Assembly: GCA_013397075.1 (NCBI GenBank)
Contig: VWZS01008816.1
Coordinates: 496,001-560,000 of the forward strand
Length of the DNA: 64,000 bases
Source: Rhabdornis inornatus
Lineage: Eukaryota; Chordata; Aves; Passeriformes; Rhabdornithidae
Direction of reading: 5' to 3'
The position numbers were made by a program, and so were the translations under genes. This document shows, piece after piece, positions 56,101 to 63,900 of this stretch (position 1 is its first letter; every line of letters begins with the position of its first letter). The notes beneath the pieces were generated by a model. That model saw only the letters and a list, made by a program, of their open reading frames with translations, searched no databases and had not been told where the DNA came from.

Positions 56101-59100
56101 CCATTATGTACATAGGTAAACATTTGCCAATATATAAATCTAACTTAATAAAATTTATCACAATTTTCATTTTTAGCCACTGGACTATGAGACAAGACGA
56201 CTTTATACCTTGAAAGTAGAAGCTGAAAATACCCACGTGGATCCCCGTTTCTATTACCTTGGGCCTTTCAAAGACACAATTATTGTGAAAATCTCTGTAG
56301 AAGATGTAGATGAACCTCCTGTTTTCAGCAGATCTTCTTACCTTTTTGAGGTGCATGAAGACATTGAGTTGGGGACAATAATAGGAACAGTAATGGCACG
56401 GGATCCTGATTCTGCCTCAAGTCCAATAAGGTAACACTTCAGGGTCTCTAAACACATTATTTGCTAAATAAATTAAGATAAAGAGTAATACAACATTAAT
56501 TTCACACAGAGTTTTTTTTATTATTTATTAGTGTCCCAGAGATAGACCAAATTGAGAAGGGTGCTATCTGTAAATCTACAAACATGTCAGGCAACTGCAA
56601 TTTACTTGCACACAAGAGGCACACAAAATATTTTCCAGTGCCTCAATTAATAGAAAACTTGATTTCAAGTAGACCCATCAGGATTGCTTCTTGCTTCATA
56701 CTATGAAAAGCTTTTAGAGTGCTGATGAAACAAGTTCTAGTCTTCATAAAACTAACATCATGTATGAAGTAAAATGAAATGCTTATCATATAAGCCAAGT
56801 AGTTTTAAATATAATTTCTCTAGAAAATAGCAGGTTTTGTTTTATTCTAGTTAAGAATAAAAAAATAAAAAAAGTTATTAGAGCTTGCTAGTTAGGAGTT
56901 ATTATTGTAAGCTATCAGTAAGGAAAAAAATGAGTAAGTTTTTATTGCACTATCAGAAGTTTTCATTGGCTGTTCCAATTCCCTTTTTTCATTGGTTTTA
57001 TATTAATTCTGTTGTTGACTTGTTTGTTGGGTTTTTATTTGTTTGTGTTTCATATTTACTGCAACTGTGTGTGGTGGAGTGAGCAAACAACAGCCACCAA
57101 AACCATATAGATACTACTTTCATATAACAGAATTAATTTATTTGGCTCAATTTAGTTAAGTACTGTAAGTGAAACCAGATGCACTTGATGAACAGTTTAG
57201 ATCACTCATAAAGTTTTGTAGAAACATAAACATTTGTTTCTATTGTACTATACAACTGTACTATATAACTTTATTTTTAAAAATTGGCTCAATTTGACAC
57301 ATATTTTGATAATCATTCTGTATTTGGCAAAATCCTACATTCAATTCCACATCAAAGGTTCAATTCTAATTTGAAGGCAATGTTGAATATTAAAAAAAAC
57401 AAAAAGAAGGAGGAAAGAGAAATTATCTGACACTAGTTTGACACCACCATATCATGTTGGTGGACATCTTGCCTGCCAGAAGTATAGCAATGACAGAAAT
57501 ATAGAAGTTCCTTTAACATCTATGAATGAAAGTGAAAGTTCTGCATGTGGACTTATTTTTATACAGGTTTTTTATCTTGATCTCTAGTGACTTAATACAT
57601 CCTAAATAGTAGAAGCTGAGCTTATAGCAATACTTTTGAACAGCTTGTAAATTAGCTGTCAGTCTCAGTCTGGAGAAACATTATGTCAAAGATCATTTTC
57701 CTTTCAGGATTAAATTAATTCTTTAATTAATATATTGAAATTCTGATTTTTCTAAAATAATTCTGCTGTATTCTTGTAATAACTCCAATTATCAAATATT
57801 ACACTATTGTATCATGCTTTTAAAACTGAAATTTTAATTCCTTATTCTATGGAGCTTACCTTCAGAATTTTCAGAAGTATTTATAGAAACTAAATATATT
57901 TCTTTTCAAAACTAACCTTTGCAATGTAGAACATAAAACCTACACTGGCTTGTGAAAAATATGTTTTCTTTGACTTCCTATAATTTTGACGATACTTTTT
58001 ATTTCATTACTGTATTTAGGTTTTCTCTGGATCGTCACACTGACCTTGATAGGATATTTAACATTCATTCTGGAAACGGGTCCATCTATACTTCTAAGCC
58101 ACTTGACCGTGAGATATCCCAATGGCACAATCTTAGTGTTATAGCAGCTGAGATTAGTAAGCTAATTTGTTTTTTCTTTTTCCTTTCAGTTTTCCTTAGC
58201 TTGTAAAGTTACAGCTGCAATTTTGTGATGAAAACAGCCCTCCTTTATTTGCTCCCTGCCCCCTTCTACTAGAAGTTTTGGAAAAGTGAATTGTGGGATA
58301 GCTAACAGCTTGTCTCCTCATTGCTCTTTTCCTCAACTACCTCCATCACTGACTTTTAATGTCCAAGTTACTTCTGAAATGTTAGCCAATTAAATAAGGC
58401 AGAAGTAATTAGTTTTATTCCTTTTCTTGGAGGACAATAACATGATTTTGCTGTTCAAATAGCTGAGTTTAGCATAGTAATCTATGGGTTTGTCTCTATT
58501 ATTTCCTTTGTTTCCTTAGAAATAATTTAATTATCTCTTCCTGTGGTATCAACACCTACAGCTCTTAGAATCAATATATCTTAAAAGTTCCATTTAGTTT
58601 GATCCCAAAGCTGCAGCATTTCTTGGACCATTTAAAACATCTCTCTGTAAATATTTTCATGTTAAGAGTACAAAGAGAAGAGCAGGTATCCTCCTAAACC
58701 TACTACATTATTGAGAATAGCTTTAATCAATGGACAGAAAAATTTCTAAGGGACAAAGATCTCATCTTTGAAATCATCAACTAAAAATCACTTCCTCTCA
58801 AAGTCACTAATGGTTTTAGGGCTAATTCTGTATGAGTCAAAAAAAAGGAAAAAAAGTACTGATCAGCAGTGAAATGTGGCTGGCAAGAGCTACACTGCAG
58901 AGGAATAAATGGAACATTGTGTCCTGCCAATTAAACATTCTGTGTAATAAGAACCAAAAAACAAAAAACCCAAACCAAACCAAACAAAAAAAACAAAAAA
59001 AAAAACCAAACCAAAAAACAAAAACAACAATAACAACAACAAAAAACTGTAGGGTTTTCTTTCAAAAACCTTTTTATTTTTTCTTGTGATGCTTTGCAAC

Positions 59101-60644
59101 CATTCAGAGTGCTGTCCAATGTTGTACAAATTGTTTTCAGATTTATATAATGATGAAACTTAGCATCCTTGTATGACTAGATCTTAGTGCTAAACTTATC
59201 TCCTTGTCAGGAAACTTAGAGCAAATTTACATTCTGGACATATCTGAAGTAGTTAGCATTCTCCACAGAGATATGTTAATTTTGGAGAAAGAAGTGAAGA
59301 GGGAGATTTAGACCTTTAAATCTTTTAAAATATTACCTGTGAAGCATGACAGAATGTGAAAACCAACACAAACCAAATTTGTAAAGTTAGTACAAACATA
59401 CAGAAGGCTATGAAAAACTGTGTCCTAAACCTGGAAATTTAAATAATTCAGAATGTCAAAAAAGATCCACATCATGCTCTTTTAGCACAGGTGTCACTGA
59501 TAACAAGCCAATGTAATTCCAGCTGCTCCTAAATGTCTTTTGTTTTATTTGAAGCAGAAGAAAGGGGGGGGGGGGGGGGGNNNNNNNNNNNNNNNNNNNN
59601 NNNNNNNNNNNNNNNNNNNNNNNNNNNNNNNNNNNNNNNNNNNNNNNNNNNNNNNNNNNNNNNTGAATAATCACACAGTGCTCAGCTCCCACGCAGCAGA
59701 ATTCCAAGAAACAGTTGCACTTTTTTACATCCAGACATTGTTTAGTATTTTTGGTATGGCAACAAGATCAGCAGGTGAGAACAGGGACACTTGTATTCCT
59801 GAATTAGGCTATGATAACAGAAGAGCACTCTAAATAATAGTAGGATCTTGGCATTTGGCAAAGGGGAGGTTATTCCTGTTTCTGAACCTAAGGTCTGAAA
59901 ATCTACACTCATATTTTTAAAGGAAATTTAAACATAAAAGAATATTATTGTAATAAATTATTCACCAAATTTTTGGAGGGGTACTTTCATTTGTTTTGTT
60001 GGAATTTCTTTTGAGGGGCAAGAGAGGAAAGTCACACTTGAAAATTTTTCAAAATATGTGTGCATGTCATCGAATAAATTAACTCTATCCCAGCCAAAAC
60101 CAACACAATACACAAAGTCAATGTCTTTTCTCTGTAAAACTAACTAGATCACAAAGAATCTTAAAATTAAAGACCAAAACCTTACAAAACCTTGAGCTCA
60201 CCAAGTGATTAAATTTGTTATTGTAGTACTGCACATACATTTCATACATAATATTTGAATATATTATTAACATTTTCAACCCCCTATCTTGATGAAAAAC
60301 TTAATTGCTCACTAGATCCCAATACTTCATTTTTTTTTACTCTTCACAAATAATTTCCTTATTTTTCAGAAGGTCTGATTCTGACTTGTTATTGGTTTGT
60401 ACCCTAAATATTGACCAGATTCAAACTTTATCTTGTAGGTGTATTGCTCATGAAATTTGGAAGAAAACAGAAAACTCTTAATAAGAAAATAATCTCATAT
60501 TTCTTCTCTCTTCTGCTGTCAGACAACCCCAAAGATACTACACGTGTTCCTGTCTATGTAAGAATTTTGGATGTTAATGACAATGCCCCACAGTTTGCTG
60601 TATTCTACGACACTTTTGTCTGTGAAAATGCAAGAGCTGGACAG
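15164..60644 (+). CDS. CDH10: Cadherin-10 (type II classical cadherin), coding exons of the N-terminal 505 residues; gene continues past the window
   Basis: Eight exons join into one open frame of 1515 nt (505 codons). The product is a calcium-dependent cell-adhesion protein of the plasma membrane; in known vertebrates it is mainly neural and binds itself and close type II relatives. Seen in order: a leucine-rich signal peptide (about 1-22), a propeptide ending in RQKR (51-54), a mature start GWMW with the two Trp (56 and 58) that define type II strand-swap adhesion, then EC1 to EC4 with linkers DINDNEP, DVNDNPP, EDVDEPP and DVNDNAP, and the start of EC5. Intron phases are 0,1,1,1,0,2,1,0. 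The exon lengths 295, 120, 168, 188, 254, 137 and 122 nt match the type II cadherin pattern as I know it. The sequence fits CDH10 better than CDH6, 9, 12 or 18 from memory of the family. The remaining EC5, membrane and cytoplasmic exons are not in the window. Confidence 0.93.
16239..16965 (-). mobile_element. CR1 LINE fragment, 3' part, reverse orientation
   Basis: The + strand begins AATCATGGAATCACAGAG, the reverse complement of the CR1 3' end, and continues with diverged but recognisable reversed CR1 3' sequence. Recognisable pieces include a CTAGTCCAA box, TTCTCTTCTCCAGGCT, TGGACTCTCTCCAGTAG, a CACCAAGGCAGAGGAGAG stretch and GGACCCCAAGGTCACTCTGC. It is a 5'-truncated non-LTR retrotransposon copy, as is usual for CR1 in birds. 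Frames inside it (103 codons on the minus strand, 85 on the plus) are element remnants and not genes. Confidence 0.85.
18465..18494. repeat. Perfect tandem duplication of 15 bp
   Basis: GGAAACTTAATAACT occurs twice back to back with no mismatch. Likely a recent replication slip. Confidence 0.9.
19400..21890 (-). pseudogene. Possible degraded coding remnant, unidentified
   Basis: On the minus strand several neighbouring segments translate into Ser/Thr/Lys-rich protein-like sequence with frame changes and stops between them. They are 54 codons from 21873 to 21709, about 104 codons from 21235 to 20924 with two internal stops, 88 codons at 20118-19852 and 110 codons at 19747-19415. All lie on one strand in one order, and the stretch looks less AT-rich than its surroundings. 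This would fit a processed copy of a large gene. No poly(A) tail was found and I recognise no domain. Frames near 100 codons also occur by chance in this window, so the call is weak. Confidence 0.3.
21921..21946. repeat. Short (GGAT)n/(GGAA)n microsatellite
   Basis: GATGGATGGATGG passes into AAGGAAGGAAGG. It lies just upstream (minus-strand sense) of the possible coding remnant. Confidence 0.8.
22420..23400. mobile_element. LTR-like block of an avian endogenous retrovirus, orientation not set
   Basis: The block has mixed composition unlike the flanks: a (GA)n run at 22550-22575, then GTCACCACCCATGCATCCAG and CATCCTCCTGGTTC, which I recall from dispersed songbird LTR repeats. It continues through TGGGTACCCATGGAAGGATG and a CAGATCTCTG repeat near 23258 and 23275. 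No gag, pol or env frame is present, so this would be a solo LTR or LTR plus leader. TG and CA ends are possible at about 22424 and 23400, but no target-site duplication was found. Family assignment is from memory. Confidence 0.45.
22550..22575. repeat. (GA)n microsatellite
   Basis: About 13 GA units in tandem inside the LTR-like block. Confidence 0.9.
24055..24262. other. Short, very GC-rich, CpG-containing island within AT-rich intron
   Basis: About 200 bp of strongly GC-rich sequence with around a dozen CpG sites, including CCCCGGGG and GGCCGGGCCCGG, set abruptly in AT-rich intron. The + strand is open for 69 codons, but the Ala/Leu/Arg/Pro-rich product reflects base composition. It could be part of a mobile element (for example a GC-rich LTR or short element) or an intragenic CpG island. 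No TATA box or splice signal convinces me of a promoter. Confidence 0.5.
24637..24780 (-). mobile_element. CR1 LINE 3' fragment, reverse orientation
   Basis: The + strand starts at a GAATCATAGAACCACAGAAT box followed by GAGCTGGAAAGGGCC, CAACTCCTGGCCCTGCACAG, AACCCCAAGAATCACACC and CTTCTTGAATTCTGGCA. This is the reversed 3' end of a CR1 subfamily. Only about 140 bp remain. Confidence 0.85.
28707..28722. repeat. Poly(A) run
   Basis: Sixteen consecutive A within intron; no element could be joined to it. Confidence 0.8.
29530..30245 (+). mobile_element. CR1 LINE copy with an internal deletion (endonuclease start joined to 3' region)
   Basis: From about 29535 to 29848 the + strand encodes, with stops, the CR1 ORF2 endonuclease signature: [16 protein letters not shown] in one frame and [19 protein letters not shown] in the true one, then a YYRAL-like step and EVASHSQ. 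From about 29850 the sequence jumps to CR1 3'-terminal sequence (GATCCTTCCTCTCTGCTCAA, GGAGAGGGTACAGCAAAGAA, GAGGAAAGGCTGAGAGAGCT). The reverse-transcriptase part between them is missing. The 142-codon + frame at 29825-30253 crosses this joint and is not a gene. The copy lacks the final 3' repeat. Confidence 0.8.
35416..35450. repeat. (CAAA)n microsatellite
   Basis: About eight CAAA units in tandem after an A run. Confidence 0.9.
38190..38484 (+). CDS. CDH10: CDH10 coding exon 2 of the window: residues 78-175, most of EC1
   Basis: The acceptor is TTTCAG|C at 38189/38190 and the donor is GTAG|GTGAGT at 38484/38485. The length is 295 nt, with incoming phase 0 and outgoing phase 1. It carries the bulk of EC1: the calcium-binding DRE motif at 118-120, QAI at 130-132 (the type II counterpart of the HAV tripeptide region of type I cadherins), and the EC1-EC2 linker DINDNEP at 152-158. 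EC1 decides binding specificity in this family. No stop or frameshift is present. Confidence 0.95.
40798..40833. repeat. Perfect tandem duplication of 18 bp
   Basis: GAGAAAAATAGAATTAAC occurs twice back to back without a mismatch. Confidence 0.9.
41112..41186. repeat. T-rich low-complexity tract
   Basis: About 75 bp of T with a few A and C, including uninterrupted T runs of more than 20. It could be the reversed tail of a retroposed sequence, but nothing recognisable adjoins it. Confidence 0.9.
41785..42109 (+). mobile_element. CR1 LINE 3' fragment with internal tandem duplication
   Basis: Forward CR1 3' sequence: GGTGCTGATCTCTGCT, AATAGGACACAAGAAAATGG, AGACATCAGGAAAAGG, CACTGGAACAGGCTCCCCAG, TTGGACTTGATGATCCTTAT and the terminal ATGATTCTATGAT repeat. 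A segment of about 44 bp (41961-42003) is repeated at 42007-42051 with small changes, inside the element's last 150 bp. Confidence 0.9.
41961..42051. repeat. Tandem duplication of about 44 bp inside the CR1 fragment
   Basis: Both copies contain GGTTTA(A/G)TTTTAGATAGTC followed by CTGTGAGAAGTAGGAAGTT. They differ at a few bases at the start, so the duplication is not brand new. Confidence 0.85.
43080..43980 (-). pseudogene. Possible degraded coding remnant, unidentified
   Basis: On the minus strand two neighbouring segments read like protein. About 43978-43697 is Lys/Glu-rich with four internal stops; about 43420-43192 has [14 protein letters not shown] and then [11 protein letters not shown]. 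The stop density of the first segment is no lower than chance and no domain is recognised. I list it because two segments on the same strand have protein-like composition, but confidence is low. Confidence 0.2.
45006..45305 (-). mobile_element. CR1 LINE 3' fragment, reverse orientation
   Basis: The + strand begins ATTCATAGAATGGTTTGAGT and continues TTCCAACCCCCCTGCCATGA, AGGCCTTGAACACTGCCAAG, AGCTTCTCTGGGAAACCTGG, CTCACCACCCTCACAGTAAA and CCCCCTTGTCCTATCACCAC. This is the reversed 3' region of CR1, well preserved. It fades out after a CATCTCCATCTCTCC stretch. Confidence 0.93.
45944..46021. repeat. Poly(T) run and assembly gap (56 N)
   Basis: A T run from about 45944 leads into N from 45966 to 46021, followed by more T. 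The gap is probably homopolymer or repeat of unknown length. Confidence 0.95.
46814..46933 (+). CDS. CDH10: CDH10 coding exon 3: residues 176-215, start of EC2
   Basis: The acceptor is GTTTCAG|G at 46813/46814 and the donor is ACAG|GTCATG at 46933/46934, a valid GT but weak beyond the first bases. The exon is 120 nt and phase 1 on both sides. It encodes the first part of EC2, including [12 protein letters not shown], where DAD is a calcium ligand motif, and the strand ending SVEPETG. The neighbouring intron is only 597 nt. Confidence 0.94.
46934..47530 (+). other. CDH10: CDH10 intron between coding exons 3 and 4 (597 bp)
   Basis: GT at 46934 and AG at 47529-47530; phase 1. AT-rich, with no repeat or other feature seen. 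Confidence 0.92.
47531..47698 (+). CDS. CDH10: CDH10 coding exon 4: residues 216-271, end of EC2
   Basis: The acceptor is CTTTTAG|G at 47530/47531 and the donor is CAGA|GTAAGC at 47698/47699. The exon is 168 nt, phase 1 to phase 1. It carries the conserved RENREQY segment, [10 protein letters not shown], an N-glycosylation sequon NIT at about residue 256, and the EC2-EC3 linker DVNDNPPRF that coordinates calcium. The exon-final base A combines with GT of the next exon to make a Ser codon. Confidence 0.95.
49689..49716. repeat. Poly(A) followed by (TA)n
   Basis: Twelve A followed by eight TA units. Confidence 0.9.
51236..51302. repeat. A/C-rich low-complexity tract
   Basis: Runs of AAAAC and CCAAAA units with no G over more than 60 bp. 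Similar tracts recur in the window (about 2515-2585, 12431-12500, 44166-44225, 58952-59046). Confidence 0.85.
52699..52886 (+). CDS. CDH10: CDH10 coding exon 5: residues 272-334, first part of EC3
   Basis: The acceptor is TTGACAG|G at 52698/52699 and the donor is AAAG|GTGTCT at 52886/52887. The length is 188 nt, phase 1 in and phase 0 out. It encodes the EC3 start with ESSPVGT, the calcium motif [13 protein letters not shown] (DAD at 295-297) and the strand EGIITVRK. The opposite strand is open over the same stretch but shows no domain, so it is a shadow. Confidence 0.94.
52887..56176 (+). other. CDH10: CDH10 intron between coding exons 5 and 6 (3.3 kb)
   Basis: GT at 52887 and AG at 56175-56176; phase 0. 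It contains an LTR-like block at about 53350-53815. The remainder is AT-rich with nothing recognised. Confidence 0.88.
53350..53815 (+). mobile_element. Solo-LTR-like block of an avian endogenous retrovirus
   Basis: The block has a tone unlike its flanks and several phrases I recall from dispersed songbird LTRs: CCTTCAAGACACCTTGGGCT, GGCTCCACCCAAGATGGATG, ATTGGGGTTAATTTTCCATT, AGGATTGTTTTGTCTAACTA, GAGAACTTACTAACAC and a TATA-like CTGAAAAATATAAAAGCTA close to the right end. No internal viral genes flank it. Ends TG at about 53352 and CA at about 53814 are plausible; no clear target-site duplication was found. Orientation is from the position of the TATA-like box and is tentative. Confidence 0.5.
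56177..56430 (+). CDS. CDH10: CDH10 coding exon 6: residues 335-418 plus two bases of codon 419, end of EC3 and start of EC4
   Basis: The acceptor is TTTTTAG|C at 56176/56177 and the donor is ATAAG|GTAACA at 56430/56431. The length is 254 nt, phase 0 in and phase 2 out. It holds the EC3 calcium motif LDYE (336-339), the [11 protein letters not shown] segment, the EC3-EC4 linker EDVDEPPVF (376-384, where VDE replaces the usual VND, as is normal for this linker in type II cadherins), and the EC4 opening with ARDPDS (408-413). Confidence 0.95.
56431..58019 (+). other. CDH10: CDH10 intron between coding exons 6 and 7 (1.6 kb)
   Basis: GT at 56431 and AG at 58018-58019; phase 2. AT-rich, with no repeat family or other feature recognised. 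Confidence 0.9.
58020..58156 (+). CDS. CDH10: CDH10 coding exon 7: residues 419-464, middle of EC4
   Basis: The acceptor is TATTTAG|G at 58019/58020 and the donor is GATTA|GTAAGC at 58156/58157. The length is 137 nt, phase 2 in and phase 1 out. It encodes [13 protein letters not shown], a sequon NGS at about 438, the calcium motif LDRE at 447-450 and a second sequon NLS at about 456 followed by the strand SVIAAE. Confidence 0.94.
58952..59046. repeat. A/C-rich low-complexity tract
   Basis: AACCAAACC, CAAAAA and AACAACAATAAC units over about 95 bp with no G. Open frames across it on both strands are artefacts. Confidence 0.85.
59564..59663. repeat. Poly(G) run (17 G) and assembly gap (83 N)
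   Basis: Uninterrupted G from 59564 to 59580, then N from 59581 to 59663. The run could form a G-quadruplex and probably caused the assembly to break. Confidence 0.95.
60523..60644 (+). CDS. CDH10: CDH10 coding exon 8: residues 465-505, end of EC4 and start of EC5
   Basis: The acceptor is GCTGTCAG|A at 60522/60523 and the donor is GGACAG|GTATGC at 60644/60645. The length is 122 nt, phase 1 in and phase 0 out. It encodes the EC4-EC5 linker DVNDNAPQF (481-489) and the opening of EC5, [14 protein letters not shown], whose cysteine is typical of classical cadherin EC5. No later CDH10 exon was found up to base 64000. Confidence 0.94.
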
Positions 60645-62627
60645 GTATGCCTTTGATAAACACTTCTCACTATCCAGTTTTGCTACAACACAGAATTGTA
60701 CATCATTCTTGGCTATTCCTTAGGAAAATCATATCCAAATTAGCTTTTGAAATGTTAAAAATGAAAGCCAAGAATCTCTGTAAGTGAGGCTTAGAGTGAA
60801 ATCTCAACATGTTACATGTGCATCATTGTTTCAATCACCGCTTTTCCTTACCTAACCTTGTACTGCTGTTAAATCCTGACAAGATACTTCCATGACATGG
60901 TCATGATTCACTTTGCCCTTAATTTCACAAAGTAGATCACTCTATGAACTAAAAGGTTTGATCTATATTTTCAATAATTCTCCAATAGTCAGATATAAAA
61001 TTCAGATATATTTCAATCCGTGCTGACCGTGATTACAAACAAAAAAATCTGTCACTTTTTTTTTTTTTCCAATTCTTAGATTTATCTTTCATTATCACAC
61101 CAAAAATATCTGAAAAGAAAACAAACATTTTTTACATGGTAACATAATATTTTTTTTTGCTTCTTAGGGGCTACACAATGTGTACTTCAATTTAAGTGAA
61201 ATGAAGTATAGTGAAATTAAGTGAAATTAAGTACTTCTTAATACCTAATTCCCACTAGGCAGTTGCTTATTAGAACTCTTTAAAAAATGTTTTCCTATTA
61301 CACGTCCCAGAGCATAATCAGCCAATAATAAAGCCTTTAAAATGGTAGCCGTAGAACCTCAGTGCAACCCTTCCAGTACATTTGAATAGAATGTGGTGGA
61401 AGTGCCAGCTTGTCTTAGCTGTTGGAGTCCCACGGGTATAGCATTCAGGCTGTATTGCAAATTTCACATTTAGGTTGCCGTTCTTCCTTCCAAAGTGACG
61501 TCAGTTTGAACTTAGAACAAAGAATTTGAGGCCCAAATTTATAATGCATAAAATATCTAAAGGTACTGAACAAGTGCATTCATCTGCTGTGACAATCATA
61601 AGAGAATTCAAGCTGTTAAAAGAGAAATCACTGGCTAAAAATGTAGAATTTTGGACAGTTGAAGTGTCTTCTATAAATTCTAAAATAATATTTTAATAAT
61701 TTTCAATATGACATATGATTAAGAACCATAAAAGAAGAACATTGAATTTTCCTCTTGCAATTTCACAAAAAGCCATCATGTGTTAAAAAAATATATATAA
61801 ATGTATGAATCCACAAATTTTACTCATCTGAGGTTTCAGATTTTTTTCTGTGCAGGTTACTAGTTCTAGAGCATTCCTAGTTCTAGGAAATGTTAATAGG
61901 ACAGTTAAATTTCCATGCAAATGTATTTTGAGGAACAGCTTTTTCTGCACTATCTAAACTACTGAAGTCAGTATAATTTAAAAGTAAATATAAAAGTTAT
62001 TTCTACATTTCATTGTTTTGTTCCTTACAATCAGAATAGGCTGTCAGTAAAAAGTTGAATAAAATAGTACTAAACACTTATAAATAATGATTGAGATGCT
62101 AAATAAGTTTACACATCCACAAATGCTCATTTAAATTGTGATAGAGCTCAATAGTGTCTTTATCAGAAAAAAACCTGCCGAAGTTATTGAGAGGGCCATA
62201 AATAGAAATATTTTTCAAGAAATATGAGTTGCAAATGATTCACGGGAAGAGCATAAATGTAATGCAGGATAACATGAATAATCTATTTGAATGTAATTAT
62301 ATTCTTCTTGTTTACTGGGAGCTCATAAATAAGACTTTTTATTTTTTGAATTCAATCTGTCCTGAGAGAATCTAATCAATCCAGCTGAACATGGTTCTCT
62401 GAGCTTGATTTCTCCCACATTTCTGCTATTTTTCTTCCCTTTCAGGTTTTCATAATTACATTTGATCCATGAAATTTATATCTTCTATTAGGTCACTGAA
62501 ACTAATGATGCTTCATCAGTCACAGATTGTGTGTTATTCATTTCAGTATTTCTCATCTACTAAAGACAATATTGTAATGAATATTATACTTTTCCATTTA
62601 CTTACTTTGTGCAGAAGCCTAAATTTT

Positions 62628-62735
62628 ATACATACATATATGTAGACACATACATATTATATATGATACCTAGGGAGGTGTACATAAATCCATGTATACA
62701 AACATACACATATATGCAAATATATAGCATGAGAG
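62628..62735. repeat. Imperfect (TACA)/(TATA) low-complexity patch
   Basis: Interrupted TACATA, TATATG and CACATA units over about 100 bp, partly self-complementary. Confidence 0.7.
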
Positions 62736-63429
62736 AAATGTGACTTTTGTAGTCTGAATGACTCAAAGGGCCTGTGATTGTTTTCCTGCTTGCTATTACT
62801 GCTGATGCCAGATCATACCGTGAACTTACAAACAATGTAAATATCCTATCTCAAAAAGCTCAAGCAGTACACAAGCAGCACCTCTGGCAAGATGCTATTT
62901 TGGTGATTACTGTTCTTTCGACCCCCCACAAAAATGAGGACAGTCTTGGTGTGATGGCATAAAGAGGACACAGGCATTCACGTGACCTACACAAGGCTGA
63001 CTCAGTAAGAGTTCAGGGAAATAAAGCAGCAAAATGCTCAGACTGTTGCAGCCCTGCAACCAAAGAAGTTCAGCTGTCCTCCGCCCCCAGGTGAGAAGAG
63101 CCAGGAGCTGGGCATCTGGACAGATGGAATCCCACTGGTTTTGTCAGCTCCCAGCTGTCACGTCTGGCAGCTCAGCTGCCAGCCTCCAAAGATCCTCTAA
63201 TGTAAAAGATACGAATCAGTTTAGATAGCAGAAGTCAGTCCTGCTTTAGAGAGATCTTGCATGGAAGCCGGGAATAACTTTTCTATATATTCATATTCCC
63301 TACAGTAGGTGTCAGAAGAGAGGCCCTTCTCTATTTGTAAATGATCTGCCAAAAGAAAAGAAGGCAGGAGTTGACCTTGGTAAGCAGCCGGGTGCCCACC
63401 CAGCCACTTCCTCCCCCCTCGACAGTGTA

Positions 63430-63900
63430 GGCGGAGAAAAGACGAAAAAGAAAAAGGCTTGAGACAAAGACAAACTTACAAATTACCATCACTGGCAAAA
63501 CAGACGCAGTCTGGGGAAAATTAATTTAATATGCTGTCCATTAAGCATGGAATAGGATCGTGAGGAACAAAGAGAGAACAGAAACAACTTCCATTAATGC
63601 CCCCCTTCTTCACAGGTTCTCCTTCACACCTTCATTACTGACTTTCTTTACCTGGACACCCCTTTCTGCTCACACTTTTCCCTGCCCCATTGTGAGCATT
63701 CCCCATGGACTGCATTCCTTCAGGATAAATCTGCTGCAGCATGGGATCATCTTCAGGTCCGCAGGCGGAGCCGTGTCCCGCGGGGGTCCCTGGCTGGGCG
63801 CAGGGNGCCGGCACAACCCCTGCAGTGCCCCAGTACTGCCCCGGTACTGCCCCTGGCGCCAGCACTGTGACAACCCCACCTGACTCAAGTACACCGTGAT
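63430..63900. mobile_element. Diverged endogenous-retrovirus-like block (LTR or flank), orientation not set
   Basis: Starts in AAAAAGGCTTGAGACAAAG and passes through CTGGGGAAAATTAATTTAAT and GGATCGTGAGGAACAAAGAG. Then come degenerate units of the type CATTGTGAGCATTCCCCATG, GACTGCATTCCTTCAGGA and CTGCAGCATGGGATC. These match my memory of a common avian ERV repeat with short CTCCAGCGTGGG-type units. The right part (63760-63860) is very GC-rich and holds one undetermined base at 63806. Frames up to 107 codons here are not genes. Confidence 0.45.

Larger units (their letters stand above)
58157..60522 (+). other. CDH10: CDH10 intron between coding exons 7 and 8 (2.4 kb)
   Basis: GT at 58157 and AG at 60521-60522; phase 1. 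It contains an A/C-rich tract (58952-59046) and a poly(G) run with an assembly gap (59564-59663). Nothing else recognised. Confidence 0.88.

Noticed and set aside
55973..56356. 127-codon open frame on the minus strand
   Set aside because: It is the opposite strand of CDH10 coding exon 6 and has no domain.
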